From Osmia lignaria lignaria (taxonomy: Eukaryota > Arthropoda > Insecta > Hymenoptera > Megachilidae): 64,000 bases of DNA. Below, piece after piece: positions 1-12,637 of this stretch (its first letter is position 1; each line of letters starts with the position of its first letter). The notes below the pieces were generated by a model, which saw only the letters and a list, made by a program, of their open reading frames with translations, was not told the DNA's origin and ran no database searches. The position numbers and the translations under genes were made by a program. The stretch lies in NCBI RefSeq assembly GCF_051020975.1, contig NC_135032.1:7068001-7132000 (forward strand), in the 5' to 3' direction.

Positions 1-80
1 GTAGATATAGTACCAATGATATTGTTATTAAATGTACATTGATCTGTGGGAATGAATCAGTATATTACATTATATTCAAT
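1..80 (+). repeat. Representative 80-bp monomer, class ending TTCAAT
   Basis: This is the first complete long monomer and a good reference copy. It starts GTAGATATAGTACCAATGAT, has the central palindrome AATGTACATT at 31-40, then GATCTGTGGGAATGAATCAG, and ends TATATTCAAT. It has 20 G+C in 80 bases (13 G, 7 C on this strand). Other long monomers differ mainly at the bases after GTAGATATAGTA, at GGGAATG/GGGAAGG/GGGAACG, and in the last eight bases (TTCAAT, TCTAAT, TCGAAT, TCTGAT, GTCCAAC). These positions define classes that recur in fixed order. Confidence 0.95.
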
Positions 81-131
81 GTAGATATGGTAATAATGAT
101 ATTGTTATTAAATGTACATTACATATCTAAT
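81..131 (+). repeat. Representative 51-bp short monomer, class a (GTAGATATGG)
   Basis: The short form matches the first 40 bases of the 80-bp monomer and then joins directly to its last bases through ACATTACATATCTAAT. The missing 29 bp run from GATCTGTGGG to the second TTACATT. In the long monomer the missing stretch is flanked by TACATT copies, which fits a deletion between short direct repeats. Class a starts GTAGATATGGTAATAATG and is almost always followed by an 80-mer with TTAATAAATACACATT. Confidence 0.93.
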
Positions 132-211
132 GTAGATATAGTACTAATGATATTGTTAATAAATACACATTCATCTGTGGGAACGAATAACTATATTACA
201 TTATATCGACT
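132..211 (+). repeat. Representative 80-bp monomer, class TTAATAAATACACATT
   Basis: A distinct long class that follows class-a short monomers. It has TTAATAAATACACATTCATC in place of the usual TTATTAAATGTACATTGATC, then GGGAACGAATAACTAT and an end of TATCGAAT (TATCGACT in this copy). The substitutions destroy the central palindrome AATGTACATT. Recurring examples are at 976-1055, 3173-3252, 14886-14965 and 49974-50053. Confidence 0.9.
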
Positions 212-291
212 GTAGATATAGTACTAAGGATATTGTTATTAAATATACATTGATCTGTTGGAAGGAATCAGTATATTACATTATGTCCAAC
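212..291 (+). repeat. Representative 80-bp monomer, class CTAAGG...TGTCCAAC
   Basis: This long class begins GTAGATATAGTACTAAGG, carries AAATATACATTGATCTGTTG followed by GAAGGAATCAG, and ends ATTATGTCCAAC. It is followed by a GGAGATAT short monomer. One sub-variant has ACATAGATCTGTTGG (a BglII-type AGATCT), for example at 634-713 and 13431-13510. Another has AGATTGATCTG, for example at 12638-12717. Confidence 0.9.
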
Positions 292-342
292 GGAGATATG
301 GTAATAATGGCATTGTTTGTAAATGTATATTACATATCTTCT
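292..342 (+). repeat. Representative 51-bp short monomer, class b (GGAGATAT)
   Basis: A second, diverged class of short monomer. It starts GGAGATAT instead of GTAGATAT, has GGCATTGTTTGTAAATGTAT, and ends ATTACATATCTACT (TCTTCT in this copy). It follows a long monomer ending TGTCCAAC or TGTCTAAC and so marks a separate lineage of the 51-bp form. A sub-variant with TGACATCGTTTG follows TGTCTAAC monomers (13089-13139, 14122-14172). Confidence 0.9.
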
Positions 343-1426
343 GTAGATATAGTACTAATGATATTGTTATTAAATGTACATTGATCTGTGGGAATGAATC
401 AGTATATTACATTATATTCAATGTAGATATAGTACTAACGATATTGTTATTAAATGTACATTGATCTGTGGGAAGGAACCAGTATATTACATTATATCTA
501 ATGTAGATATGGTAATAATGATATTGTTATTAAATGTACATTACATATCTAATGTAGATATAGTGCTTACGATATTGTTAATAAATACACATTAATCTGT
601 GGGAACGAATATCTATATTACATTATATCGAATGTAGATATAGTACTAAGGATATTGTCATTAAATATACATAGATCTGTTGGAAGGAATCAGTGTATTA
701 CATTATGTCCAACGGAGATATAGTAATAATGGCATTGTTTGTAAATGTATATTACATATCTAATGTAGATATAGCAATAATGATATTGTTATTAAATGTA
801 CATTGATCGGTGGGGATGAATCAATCTATTCCATTATATCGAATGTAGATATAGTACTAATGATATTGTTATTAAATGTACATTGATCTGTGGGAAGGAA
901 TCAGTATATTACATTATATCTAATGTAGATATGGTAATAATGATATTGTTATTAAATGTACATTACATATCTAATGTAGATATAGTACTAATGATATTGT
1001 TAATAAATACACATTCATCTGTGGGAACGAATAACTATATTACATTATATCGAATGTAGATATAGTACTAAGGATATTGTTATTAAATATACATTGCTCT
1101 GTGGGAATGAATCAGTATATTACATTATATTCAATGTAGATATAGTACCAATGATATTGTTATTAAGTGCACATTCATCTGTGGGAACGAATAAGTATAT
1201 TACAATATATCTAATGTAGATATAGTAATAATGATATTGTTATTAAATGTACATTGATCTGTGGGAAAGAATCAGTATATTACATTATATCTAATGTAGA
1301 TATGGTAATAATGATATTGTTATTAAATGTACATTACATATCTAATGTAGATATAGTACTAATGATATTGTTAATAAATACACATTCATCTGTGGGAACG
1401 AATAACTATATTACATTATATCGAAT

Positions 1427-4400
1427 GTAGATATAGTACTAAGGATATTGTTATTAAATATAGATTGATCTGTTGGAAGGAATCAGTATATTACATTATG
1501 TCCAACGGAGATATAGTAATAATGGCATTGTTTGTAAATGTATATTACATATCTACTGTAGATATAGTACTAATGATATTGTTATTAAATGTACATTGAT
1601 CTGTGGGAAGGAATCAGTATATTACATTATATCTGATGTAGATATAGTAATAATGATATTGTTATTAAATGTACATTGATCTGTTGGAATGAATCAATAT
1701 ATTACATTATATCGAATGTAGATATAGTACGAATGATACTGTTATTAAATGTACATTGATCTGTGGGAATGAATCAGCATATTACATTATATTCAATGTA
1801 GATATAGTACCAATGATATTGTTATTAAATGTACATTGATCTGTGGGAAGGAATCAGTATATTACATTATGTCTAACGGAGATATAGTAATAATGACATC
1901 GTTTGTAAATGTATATTACATATCTACCGTAGATATAGTACTAATGATATTGTTATTAAATGTACATTGATCTGTGGGAATGAATCAGCATATTAGATTA
2001 TATTCAATGTAGATATAGTACCAATGATATTGTTATTAAATGTACATTGATCTGTGGGAAGGAATCAGTATATTACATTATATCTAATGTAGATATGGTA
2101 ATAATGATATTGTTATTAAATGTACATGACATATCTAATGTAGATATAGTACTTATGATATTGTTAATAAATACACATTAATCTGTGGGAACGAACATCT
2201 ATATTACATTATATCGAATGTAGATATAGTACTAAGGATATTGTTATTAAATATACATAGATCTGTTGGAAGGAATCAGTGTATTACATTATGTACAACG
2301 GAGATATAGTAATAATGGCATTGTTTGTAAATGTATATTACATATCTACTGTAGATATAGTACTAATGGTATTGTTATTAAATGTACATTGATCTGTGGG
2401 AATGAATCAGTATATTACATTATATTCAATGTAGATATAGTACTAATGATATTGTTATTAAATGTACATTGATCTGTGGGAATGAATCAGTATATTACAT
2501 TATATTCAATGTAGATATAGTACCAATGATATTGTTATTAAATGTACATTGATCTGTGGGAATGAATCAGTATATTACATTATATTCAATGTAGATATGG
2601 TAATAATGATATTGTTATTAAATGTACATTGATCTGTGGGAAGGAATCAGTATATTACATTATATCTAATGTAGATATAGTAATAATGATATTGTTATTA
2701 AATGTACATTGATCTGTTGGAATGAATCAATATATTACATTATATCGAATGTAGATATAGTACGAATGATACTGTTATTAAATGTACATTGATCTGTGGG
2801 AATGAATCAGCATATTACATTATATTCAATGTAGATATAGTACCAATGATATTGTTATTAAATGTACATTGATCTGTGGGAAGGAATCAGTATATTACAT
2901 TATGTCTAACGGAGATATAGTAATAATGACATCGTTTGTAAATGTATATTACATATCTACCGTAGATATAGTACTAATGATATTGTTATTAAATGTACAT
3001 TGATCTGTGGGAATGAATCAGTATATTAGATTATATTCAATGTAGATATAGTACCAATGATATTGTTATTAAATGTACATTGATCTGTGGGAATGAATCA
3101 GTATATTACATTATATTCAATGTAGATATGGTAATAATGATATTGTTATTAAATGTACATTACATATCTAATGTAGATATAGTACTAATGATATTGTTAA
3201 TAAATACACATTCATCTGTGGGAACGAATAACTATATTACATTATATCGACTGTAGATATAGTACTAAGGATATTGTTATTAAATATACATTGATCTGTT
3301 GGAAGGAATCAGTATATTACATTATGTCCAACGGAGATATGGTAATAATGGCATTGTTTGTAAATGTATATTACATATCTTCTGTAGATATAGTACTAAT
3401 GATATTGTTATTAAATGTACATTGATCTGTGGGAATGAATCAGTATATTACATTATATTCAATGTAGATATAGTACTAACGATATTGTTATTAAATGTAC
3501 ATTGATCTGTGGGAAGGAACCAGTATATTACATTATATCTAATGTAGATATGGTAATAATGATATTGTTATTAAATGTACATTACATATCTAATGTAGAT
3601 ATAGTGCTTACGATATTGTTAATAAATACACATTAATCTGTGGGAACGAATATCTATATTACATTATATCGAATGTAGATATAGTACTAAGGATATTGTT
3701 ATTAAATATACATAGATCTGTTGGAAGGAATCAGTGTATTACATTATGTCCAACGGAGATATAGTAATAATGGCATTGTTTGTAAATGTATATTACATAT
3801 CTAATGTAGATATAGCAATAATGATATTGTTATTAAATGTACATTGATCGGTGGGGATGAATCAATCTATTCCATTATATCGAATGTAGATATAGTACTA
3901 ATGATATTGTTATTAAATGTACATTGATCTGTGGGAAGGAATCAGTATATTACATTATATCTAATGTAGATATGGTAATAATGATATTGTTATTAAATGT
4001 ACATTACATATCTAATGTAGATATAGTACTAATGATATTGTTAATAAATACACATTCATCTGTGGGAACGAATAACTATATTACATTATATCGAATGTAG
4101 ATATAGTACTAAGGATATTGTTATTAAATATACATTGCTCTGTGGGAATGAATCAGTATATTACATTATATTCAATGTAGATATAGTACCAATGATATTG
4201 TTATTAAGTGCACATTCATCTGTGGGAACGAATAAGTATATTACAATATATCTAATGTAGATATAGTAATAATGATATTGTTATTAAATGTACATTGATC
4301 TGTGGGAAAGAATCAGTATATTACATTATATCTAATGTAGATATGGTAATAATGATATTGTTATTAAATGTACATTACATATCTAATGTAGATATAGTAC

Positions 4401-4838
4401 TAATGATATTGTTAATAAATACACATTCATCTGTGGGAACGAATAACTATATTACATTATATCGAATGTAGATATAGTACTAAGGATATTGTTATTAAAT
4501 ATACATTGCTCTGTGGGAATGAATCAGTATATTACATTATATTCAATGTAGATATAGTACCAATGATATTGTTATTAAGTGCACATTCATCTGTGGGAAC
4601 GAATAAGTATATTACAATATATCTAATGTAGATATAGTAATAATGATATTGTTATTAAATGTACATTGATCTGTGGGAAAGAATCAGTATATTACATTAT
4701 ATCTAATGTAGATATGGTAATAATGATATTGTTATTAAATGTACATTACATATCTAATGTAGATATAGTACTAATGATATTGTTAATAAATACACATTCA
4801 TCTGTGGGAACGAATAACTATATTACATTATATCGAAT
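1427..4838 (+). repeat. 47-subunit HOR, 3,412 bp (left copy)
   Basis: Numbering against the canonical 56-subunit HOR, this unit is subunits 1-22, then 11 alternative subunits (3042-3805), then subunits 48-56 (3806-4467), then a second copy of subunits 52-56 (4468-4838). That gives 35 long and 12 short subunits. Landmarks are CAGCATATTAGAT in subunit 8, ACATGACATATC in the short subunit 10, and ATGTACAACGG at the end of subunit 12. Its twin is at 34216-37627. Confidence 0.88.
4468..4838 (+). repeat. Local 371-bp tandem duplication
   Basis: Five subunits (80, 80, 80, 51, 80 bp) at 4097-4467 are repeated at 4468-4838. The ACATTGCTCTGTGGG landmark lies in both copies, 371 bp apart, as does TTAAGTGCACATTCATC. 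The duplication is absent after the equivalent section at 1056-1426 but present in the twin HOR at 37257-37627, so it predates the macro-duplication. Confidence 0.9.
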
Positions 4839-7800
4839 GTAGATATAGTACTAAGGATATTGTTATTAAATATAGATTGATCTGTTGGAAGGAATCAGTA
4901 TATTACATTATGTCCAACGGAGATATAGTAATAATGGCATTGTTTGTAAATGTATATTACATATCTACTGTAGATATAGTACTAATGATATTGTTATTAA
5001 ATGTACATTGATCTGTGGGAAGGAATCAGTATATTACATTATATCTGATGTAGATATAGTAATAATGATATTGTTATTAAATGTACATTGATCTGTTGGA
5101 ATGAATCAATATATTACATTATATCGAATGTAGATATAGTACGAATGATACTGTTATTAAATGTACATTGATCTGTGGGAATGAATCAGCATATTACATT
5201 ATATTCAATGTAGATATAGTACCAATGATATTGTTATTAAATGTACATTGATCTGTGGGAAGGAATCAGTATATTACATTATGTCTAACGGAGATATAGT
5301 AATAATGACATCGTTTGTAAATGTATATTACATATCTACCGTAGATATAGTACCAATGATATTGTTATTAAATGTACATTGATCTGTGGGAATGAATCAG
5401 TATATTACATTATATTCAATGTAGATATGGTAATAATGATATTGTTATTAAATGTACATTGATCTGTGGGAAGGAATCAGTATATTACATTATATCTAAT
5501 GTAGATATAGTAATAATGATATTGTTATTAAATGTACATTGATCTGTTGGAATGAATCAATATATTACATTATATCGAATGTAGATATAGTACGAATGAT
5601 ACTGTTATTAAATGTACATTGATCTGTGGGAATGAATCAGCATATTACATTATATTCAATGTAGATATAGTACCAATGATATTGTTATTAAATGTACATT
5701 GATCTGTGCGAAGGAATCAGTATATTACATTATGTCTAACGGAGATATAGTAATAATGACATCGTTTGTAAATGTATATTACATATCTACCGTAGATATA
5801 GTACTAATGATATTGTTATTAAATGTACATTGATCTGTGGGTATGAATCAGTATATTAGATTATATTCAATGTAGATATAGTACCAATGATATTGTTATT
5901 AAATGTACATTGATCTGTGGGAAGGAATCAGTATATTACATTATATCTAATGTAGATATGGTAATAATGATATTGTTATTAAATGTACATTACATATCTA
6001 ATGTAGATATAGTACTTATGATATTGTTAATAAATACACATTAATCTGTGGGAACGAATATCTATATTACATTATATCGAATGTAGATATAGTACTAAGG
6101 ATATTGTTATTAAATATACATAGATCTGTTGGAAGGAATCAGTGTATTACATTATGTCCAACGGAGATATAGTAATAATGGCATTGTTTGTAAATGTATA
6201 TTACATATCTACTGTAGATATAGTACTAATGATATTGTTATTAAATGTACATTGATCTGTGGGAATGAATCAGTATATTACATTATATTCAATGTAGATA
6301 TAGTACTAATGATATTGTTATTAAATGTACATTGATCTGTGGGAATGAATCAGTATATTACATTATATTCAATGTAGATATAGTACCAATGATATTGTTA
6401 TTAAATGTACATTGATCTGTGGGAATGAATCAGTATATTACATTATATTCAATGTAGACATGGTAATAATGATATTGTTATTAAATGTACATTACATATC
6501 TAATGTAGATATAGTACTAATGATATTGTTAATAAATACACATTCATCTGTGGGAACGAATAACTATATTACATTATATCGAATGTAGATATAGTACTAA
6601 GGATATTGTTATTAAATATTGATTGATCTGTTGGAAGGAATCAGTATATTACATTATGTCCAACGGAGATATAGTAATAATGGCATTGTTTGTAAATGTA
6701 TATTACATATCTACTGTAGATATAGTACTAATGATATTGTTATTAAATGTACATTGATCTGTGGGAAGGAATCAGTATATTACATTATATCTGATGTAGA
6801 TATAGTAATAATGATATTGTTATTAAATGTACATTGATCTGTAGGAATGAATCAATATATTACATTATATCGAATGTAGATATAGTACTAATGATATTGT
6901 TATTAAATGTACATTGATCTGTGGGAAGGAATCAGTATATTACATTATATCTAATGTAGATATGGTAATAATGATATTGTTATTAAATGTACATTACATA
7001 TCTAATGTAGATATAGTACTAATGATATTGTTAATAAACACACATTCATCTGTGGGAACGAATAACTATATTACATTATATCGAATGTAGAGATAGTACT
7101 AAGCATATTGTTATTAAATATACATTGATCTGTTGGAAGGAATCAGTATATTACATTATGTCCAACGGAGATATAGTAATAATGGCATTGTTTGTAAATG
7201 TACATTACATATCTACTGTAGATATAGTACTAATGATATTGTTATTAAATGTACATTGATCTGTGGGAATGAATCAGTATATTAGATCATATTCAATGTA
7301 GATATAGTACCAATGATATTGTTATTAAATGTACATTGATCTGTGGGAAAGAATCAGTATATTACATTATATCTAATGTAGATATGGTAATAATGATATT
7401 GTTATTAAATGTACATTACATATCTAATGTAGATATAGTACTAATGATATTGTTAATAAATACACATTCATCTGTGGGAACGAATAACTATATTACATTA
7501 TATCGAATGTAGATATAGTGCTAAGGATATTGTTATTAAATATACATTGATCTGTTGGAAGGAATCAGTATATTACATTATGTCCAACGGAGATATAGTA
7601 ATAATGGCATTGTTTGTAAATGTATATTACATATCTAATGTAGATATAGCAATAATGATATTGTTATTAAATGTACATTGATCGGTGGGGATGAATCAAT
7701 CTATTCCATTATATCGAATGTAGATATAGTACTAATGATATTGTTATTAAATGTACATTGATCTGTGGGAAGGAATCAGTATATTACATTATATCTAATG

Positions 7801-8301
7801 TAGATATGGTAATAATGATATTGTTATTAAATGTACATTACATATCTAATGTAGATATAGTACTAATGATATTGTTAATAAATACACATTCATCTGTGGG
7901 AACGAATAACTATATTACATTATATCGAATGTAGATATAGTACTAAGGAAATTGTTATTAAATAGACATTGCTCTGTGGGAATGAATCAGTATATTACAT
8001 TATATTCAATGTAGATATAGTACCAATGATATTGTTATTAAGTGCACATTCATCTGTGGGAACGAATAAGTATATTACAATATATCTAATGTAGATATAG
8101 TAATAATGATATTGTTATTAAATGTACATTGATCTGTGGGAAAGAATCAGTATATTACATTATATCTAATGTAGATATGGTAATAATGATATTGTTATTA
8201 AATGTACATTACATATCTAATGTAGATATAGTACTAATGATATTGTTAATAAATACACATTCATCTGTGGGAACGAATAACTATATTACATTATATCGAA
8301 T
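4839..8301 (+). repeat. 48-subunit HOR, 3,463 bp, lacking subunits 8-15
   Basis: Subunits 1-7 of the canonical order are followed directly, at 5341, by subunit 16 and continue to subunit 56. The missing eight subunits total 582 bp and are present in the twin copy at 38130-38711. The junction is a clean monomer boundary (ATATCTACC then GTAGATATAGTACC). Markers GTGCGAAGG (about 5707) and GGGTATG (about 5840) assign it to the same lineage as 37628-41672. Confidence 0.88.
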
Positions 8302-11300
8302 GTAGATATAGTACTAAGGATATTGTTATTAAATATAGATTGATCTGTTGGAAGGAATCAGTATATTACATTATGTCCAACGGAGATATAGTAATAATGG
8401 CATTGTTTGTAAATGTATATTACATATCTACTGTAGATATAGTACTAATGATATTGTTATTAAATGTACATTGATCTGTGGGAAGGAATCAGTATATTAC
8501 GTTATATCTGATGTAGATATAGTAATAATGATATTGTTATTAAATGTACATTGATCTGTTGGAATGAATCAATATATTACATTATATCGAATGTAGATAT
8601 AGTACGAATGATACTGTTATTAAATGTACATTGATCTGTGGGAAGGAATCAGTATATTACATTATATCTGATGTAGATATAGTAATAATGATATTGTTAT
8701 TAAATGTACATTGATCTGTAGGAATGAATCAATATATTACATTATATCGAATGTAGATATAGTACTAATGATATTGTTATTAAATGTACATTGATCTGTG
8801 GGAAGGAATCAGTATATTACATTATATCTAATGTAGATATGGTAATAATGATATTGTTATTAAATGTACATTACATATCTAATGTAGATATAGTACTAAT
8901 GATATTGTTAATAAACACACATTCATCTGTGGGAACGAATAACTATATTACATTATATCGAATGTAGAGATAGTACTAAGCATATTGTTATTAAATATAC
9001 ATTGATCTGTTGGAAGGAATCAGTATATTACATTATGTCCAACGGAGATATAGTAATAATGGCATTGTTTGTAAATGTACATTACATATCTACTGTAGAT
9101 ATAGTACTAATGATATTGTTATTAAATGTACATTGATCTGTGGGAATGAATCAGTATATTAGATCATATTCAATGTAGATATAGTACCAATGATATTGTT
9201 ATTAAATGTACATTGATCTGTGGGAAAGAATCAGTATATTACATTATATCTAATGTAGATATGGTAATAATGATATTGTTATTAAATGTACATTACATAT
9301 CTAATGTAGATATAGTACTAATGATATTGTTAATAAATACACATTCATCTGTGGGAACGAACATCTATATTACATTATATCGAATGTAGATATAGTACTA
9401 AGGATATTGTTATTAAATATACATAGATCTGTTGGAAGGAATCAGTGTATTACATTATGTACAACGGAGATATAGTAATAATGGCATTGTTTGTAAATGT
9501 ATATTACATATCTACTGTAGATATAGTACTAATGGTATTGTTATTAAATGTACATTGATCTGTGGGAATGAATCAGTATATTACATTATATTCAATGTAG
9601 ATATAGTACTAATGATATTGTTATTAAATGTACATTGATCTGTGGGAATGAATCAGTATATTACATTATATTCAATGTAGATATAGTACCAATGATATTG
9701 TTATTAAATGTACATTGATCTGTGGGAATGAATCAGTATATTACATTATATTCAATGTAGATATGGTAATAATGATATTGTTATTAAATGTACATTGATC
9801 TGTGGGAAGGAATCAGTATATTACATTATATCTAATGTAGATATAGTAATAATGATATTGTTATTAAATGTACATTGATCTGTTGGAATGAATCAATATA
9901 TTACATTATATCGAATGTAGATATAGTACGAATGATACTGTTATTAAATGTACATTGATCTGTGGGAATGAATCAGCATATTACATTATATTCAATGTAG
10001 ATATAGTACCAATGATATTGTTATTAAATGTACATTGATCTGTGCGAAGGAATCAGTATATTACATTATGTCTAACGGAGATATAGTAATAATGACATCG
10101 TTTGTAAATGTATATTACATATCTACCGTAGATATAGTACTAATGATATTGTTATTAAATGTACATTGATCTGTGGGTATGAATCAGTATATTAGATTAT
10201 ATTCAATGTAGATATAGTACCAATGATATTGTTATTAAATGTACATTGATCTGTGGGAAGGAATCAGTATATTACATTATATCTAATGTAGATATGGTAA
10301 TAATGATATTGTTATTAAATGTACATTACATATCTAATGTAGATATAGTACTTATGATATTGTTAATAAATACACATTAATCTGTGGGAACGAATATCTA
10401 TATTACATTATATCGAATGTAGATATAGTACTAAGGATATTGTTATTAAATATACATAGATCTGTTGGAAGGAATCAGTGTATTACATTATGTCCAACGG
10501 AGATATAGTAATAATGGCATTGTTTGTAAATGTATATTACATATCTACTGTAGATATAGTACTAATGATATTGTTATTAAATGTACATTGATCTGTGGGA
10601 ATGAATCAGTATATTACATTATATTCAATGTAGATATAGTACTAATGATATTGTTATTAAATGTACATTGATCTGTGGGAATGAATCAGTATATTACATT
10701 ATATTCAATGTAGATATAGTACCAATGATATTGTTATTAAATGTACATTGATCTGTGGGAATGAATCAGTATATTACATTATATTCAATGTAGACATGGT
10801 AATAATGATATTGTTATTAAATGTACATTACATATCTAATGTAGATATAGTACTAATGATATTGTTAATAAATACACATTCATCTGTGGGAACGAATAAC
10901 TATATTACATTATATCGAATGTAGATATAGTACTAAGGATATTGTTATTAAATATTGATTGATCTGTTGGAAGGAATCAGTATATTACATTATGTCCAAC
11001 GGAGATATAGTAATAATGGCATTGTTTGTAAATGTATATTACATATCTACTGTAGATATAGTACTAATGATATTGTTATTAAATGTACATTGATCTGTGG
11101 GAAGGAATCAGTATATTACATTATATCTGATGTAGATATAGTAATAATGATATTGTTATTAAATGTACATTGATCTGTAGGAATGAATCAATATATTACA
11201 TTATATCGAATGTAGATATAGTACTAATGATATTGTTATTAAATGTACATTGATCTGTGGGAAGGAATCAGTATATTACATTATATCTAATGTAGATATG

Positions 11301-12637
11301 GTAATAATGATATTGTTATTAAATGTACATTACATATCTAATGTAGATATAGTACTAATGATATTGTTAATAAACACACATTCATCTGTGGGAACGAATA
11401 ACTATATTACATTATATCGAATGTAGAGATAGTACTAAGCATATTGTTATTAAATATACATTGATCTGTTGGAAGGAATCAGTATATTACATTATGTCCA
11501 ACGGAGATATAGTAATAATGGCATTGTTTGTAAATGTACATTACATATCTACTGTAGATATAGTACTAATGATATTGTTATTAAATGTACATTGATCTGT
11601 GGGAATGAATCAGTATATTAGATCATATTCAATGTAGATATAGTACCAATGATATTGTTATTAAATGTACATTGATCTGTGGGAAAGAATCAGTATATTA
11701 CATTATATCTAATGTAGATATGGTAATAATGATATTGTTATTAAATGTACATTACATATCTAATGTAGATATAGTACTAATGATATTGTTAATAAATACA
11801 CATTCATCTGTGGGAACGAATAACTATATTACATTATATCGAATGTAGATATAGTGCTAAGGATATTGTTATTAAATATACATTGATCTGTTGGAAGGAA
11901 TCAGTATATTACATTATGTCCAACGGAGATATAGTAATAATGGCATTGTTTGTAAATGTATATTACATATCTAATGTAGATATAGCAATAATGATATTGT
12001 TATTAAATGTACATTGATCGGTGGGGATGAATCAATCTATTCCATTATATCGAATGTAGATATAGTACTAATGATATTGTTATTAAATGTACATTGATCT
12101 GTGGGAAGGAATCAGTATATTACATTATATCTAATGTAGATATGGTAATAATGATATTGTTATTAAATGTACATTACATATCTAATGTAGATATAGTACT
12201 AATGATATTGTTAATAAATACACATTCATCTGTGGGAACGAATAACTATATTACATTATATCGAATGTAGATATAGTACTAAGGATATTGTTATTAAATA
12301 TACATTGCTCTGTGGGAATGAATCAGTATATTACATTATATTCAATGTAGATATAGTACCAATGATATTGTTATTAAGTGCACATTCATCTGTGGGAACG
12401 AATAAGTATATTACAATATATCTAATGTAGATATAGTAATAATGATATTGTTATTAAATGTACATTGATCTGTGGGAAAGAATCAGTATATTACATTATA
12501 TCTAATGTAGATATGGTAATAATGATATTGTTATTAAATGTACATTACATATCTAATGTAGATATAGTACTAATGATATTGTTAATAAATACACATTCAT
12601 CTGTGGGAACGAATAACTATATTACATTATATCGAAT
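8302..12637 (+). repeat. 60-subunit rearranged HOR, 4,336 bp (left copy)
   Basis: The order is subunits 1-4, a hybrid of 5 and 35, subunits 36-44, a hybrid of 45 and 11, then 12-56. The hybrids show the exchange points: the first begins GTACGAATGATACTG but ends TCTGAT, and the second has ACATTCATCTG of subunit 45 but GAACGAACATC of subunit 11. The result is 44 long and 16 short subunits, 291 bp longer than the canonical unit. The same structure is at 41673-46008. Confidence 0.88.

Larger units (their letters stand above)
1..1426 (+). repeat. Truncated HOR: last 20 subunits of the 42-subunit type
   Basis: The window opens inside a higher-order unit. The 20 subunits here (14 long, 6 short) match 3042-4467 with a shift of exactly 3,041 bp, and match 32790-34215 with a shift of 32,789 bp. 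The first 11 subunits (1-764) are the alternative middle section of this HOR type; the last nine (765-1426) equal subunits 48-56 of the 56-subunit HOR, including the landmark GATCGGTGGGGATG monomer at 765-844. Confidence 0.88.
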
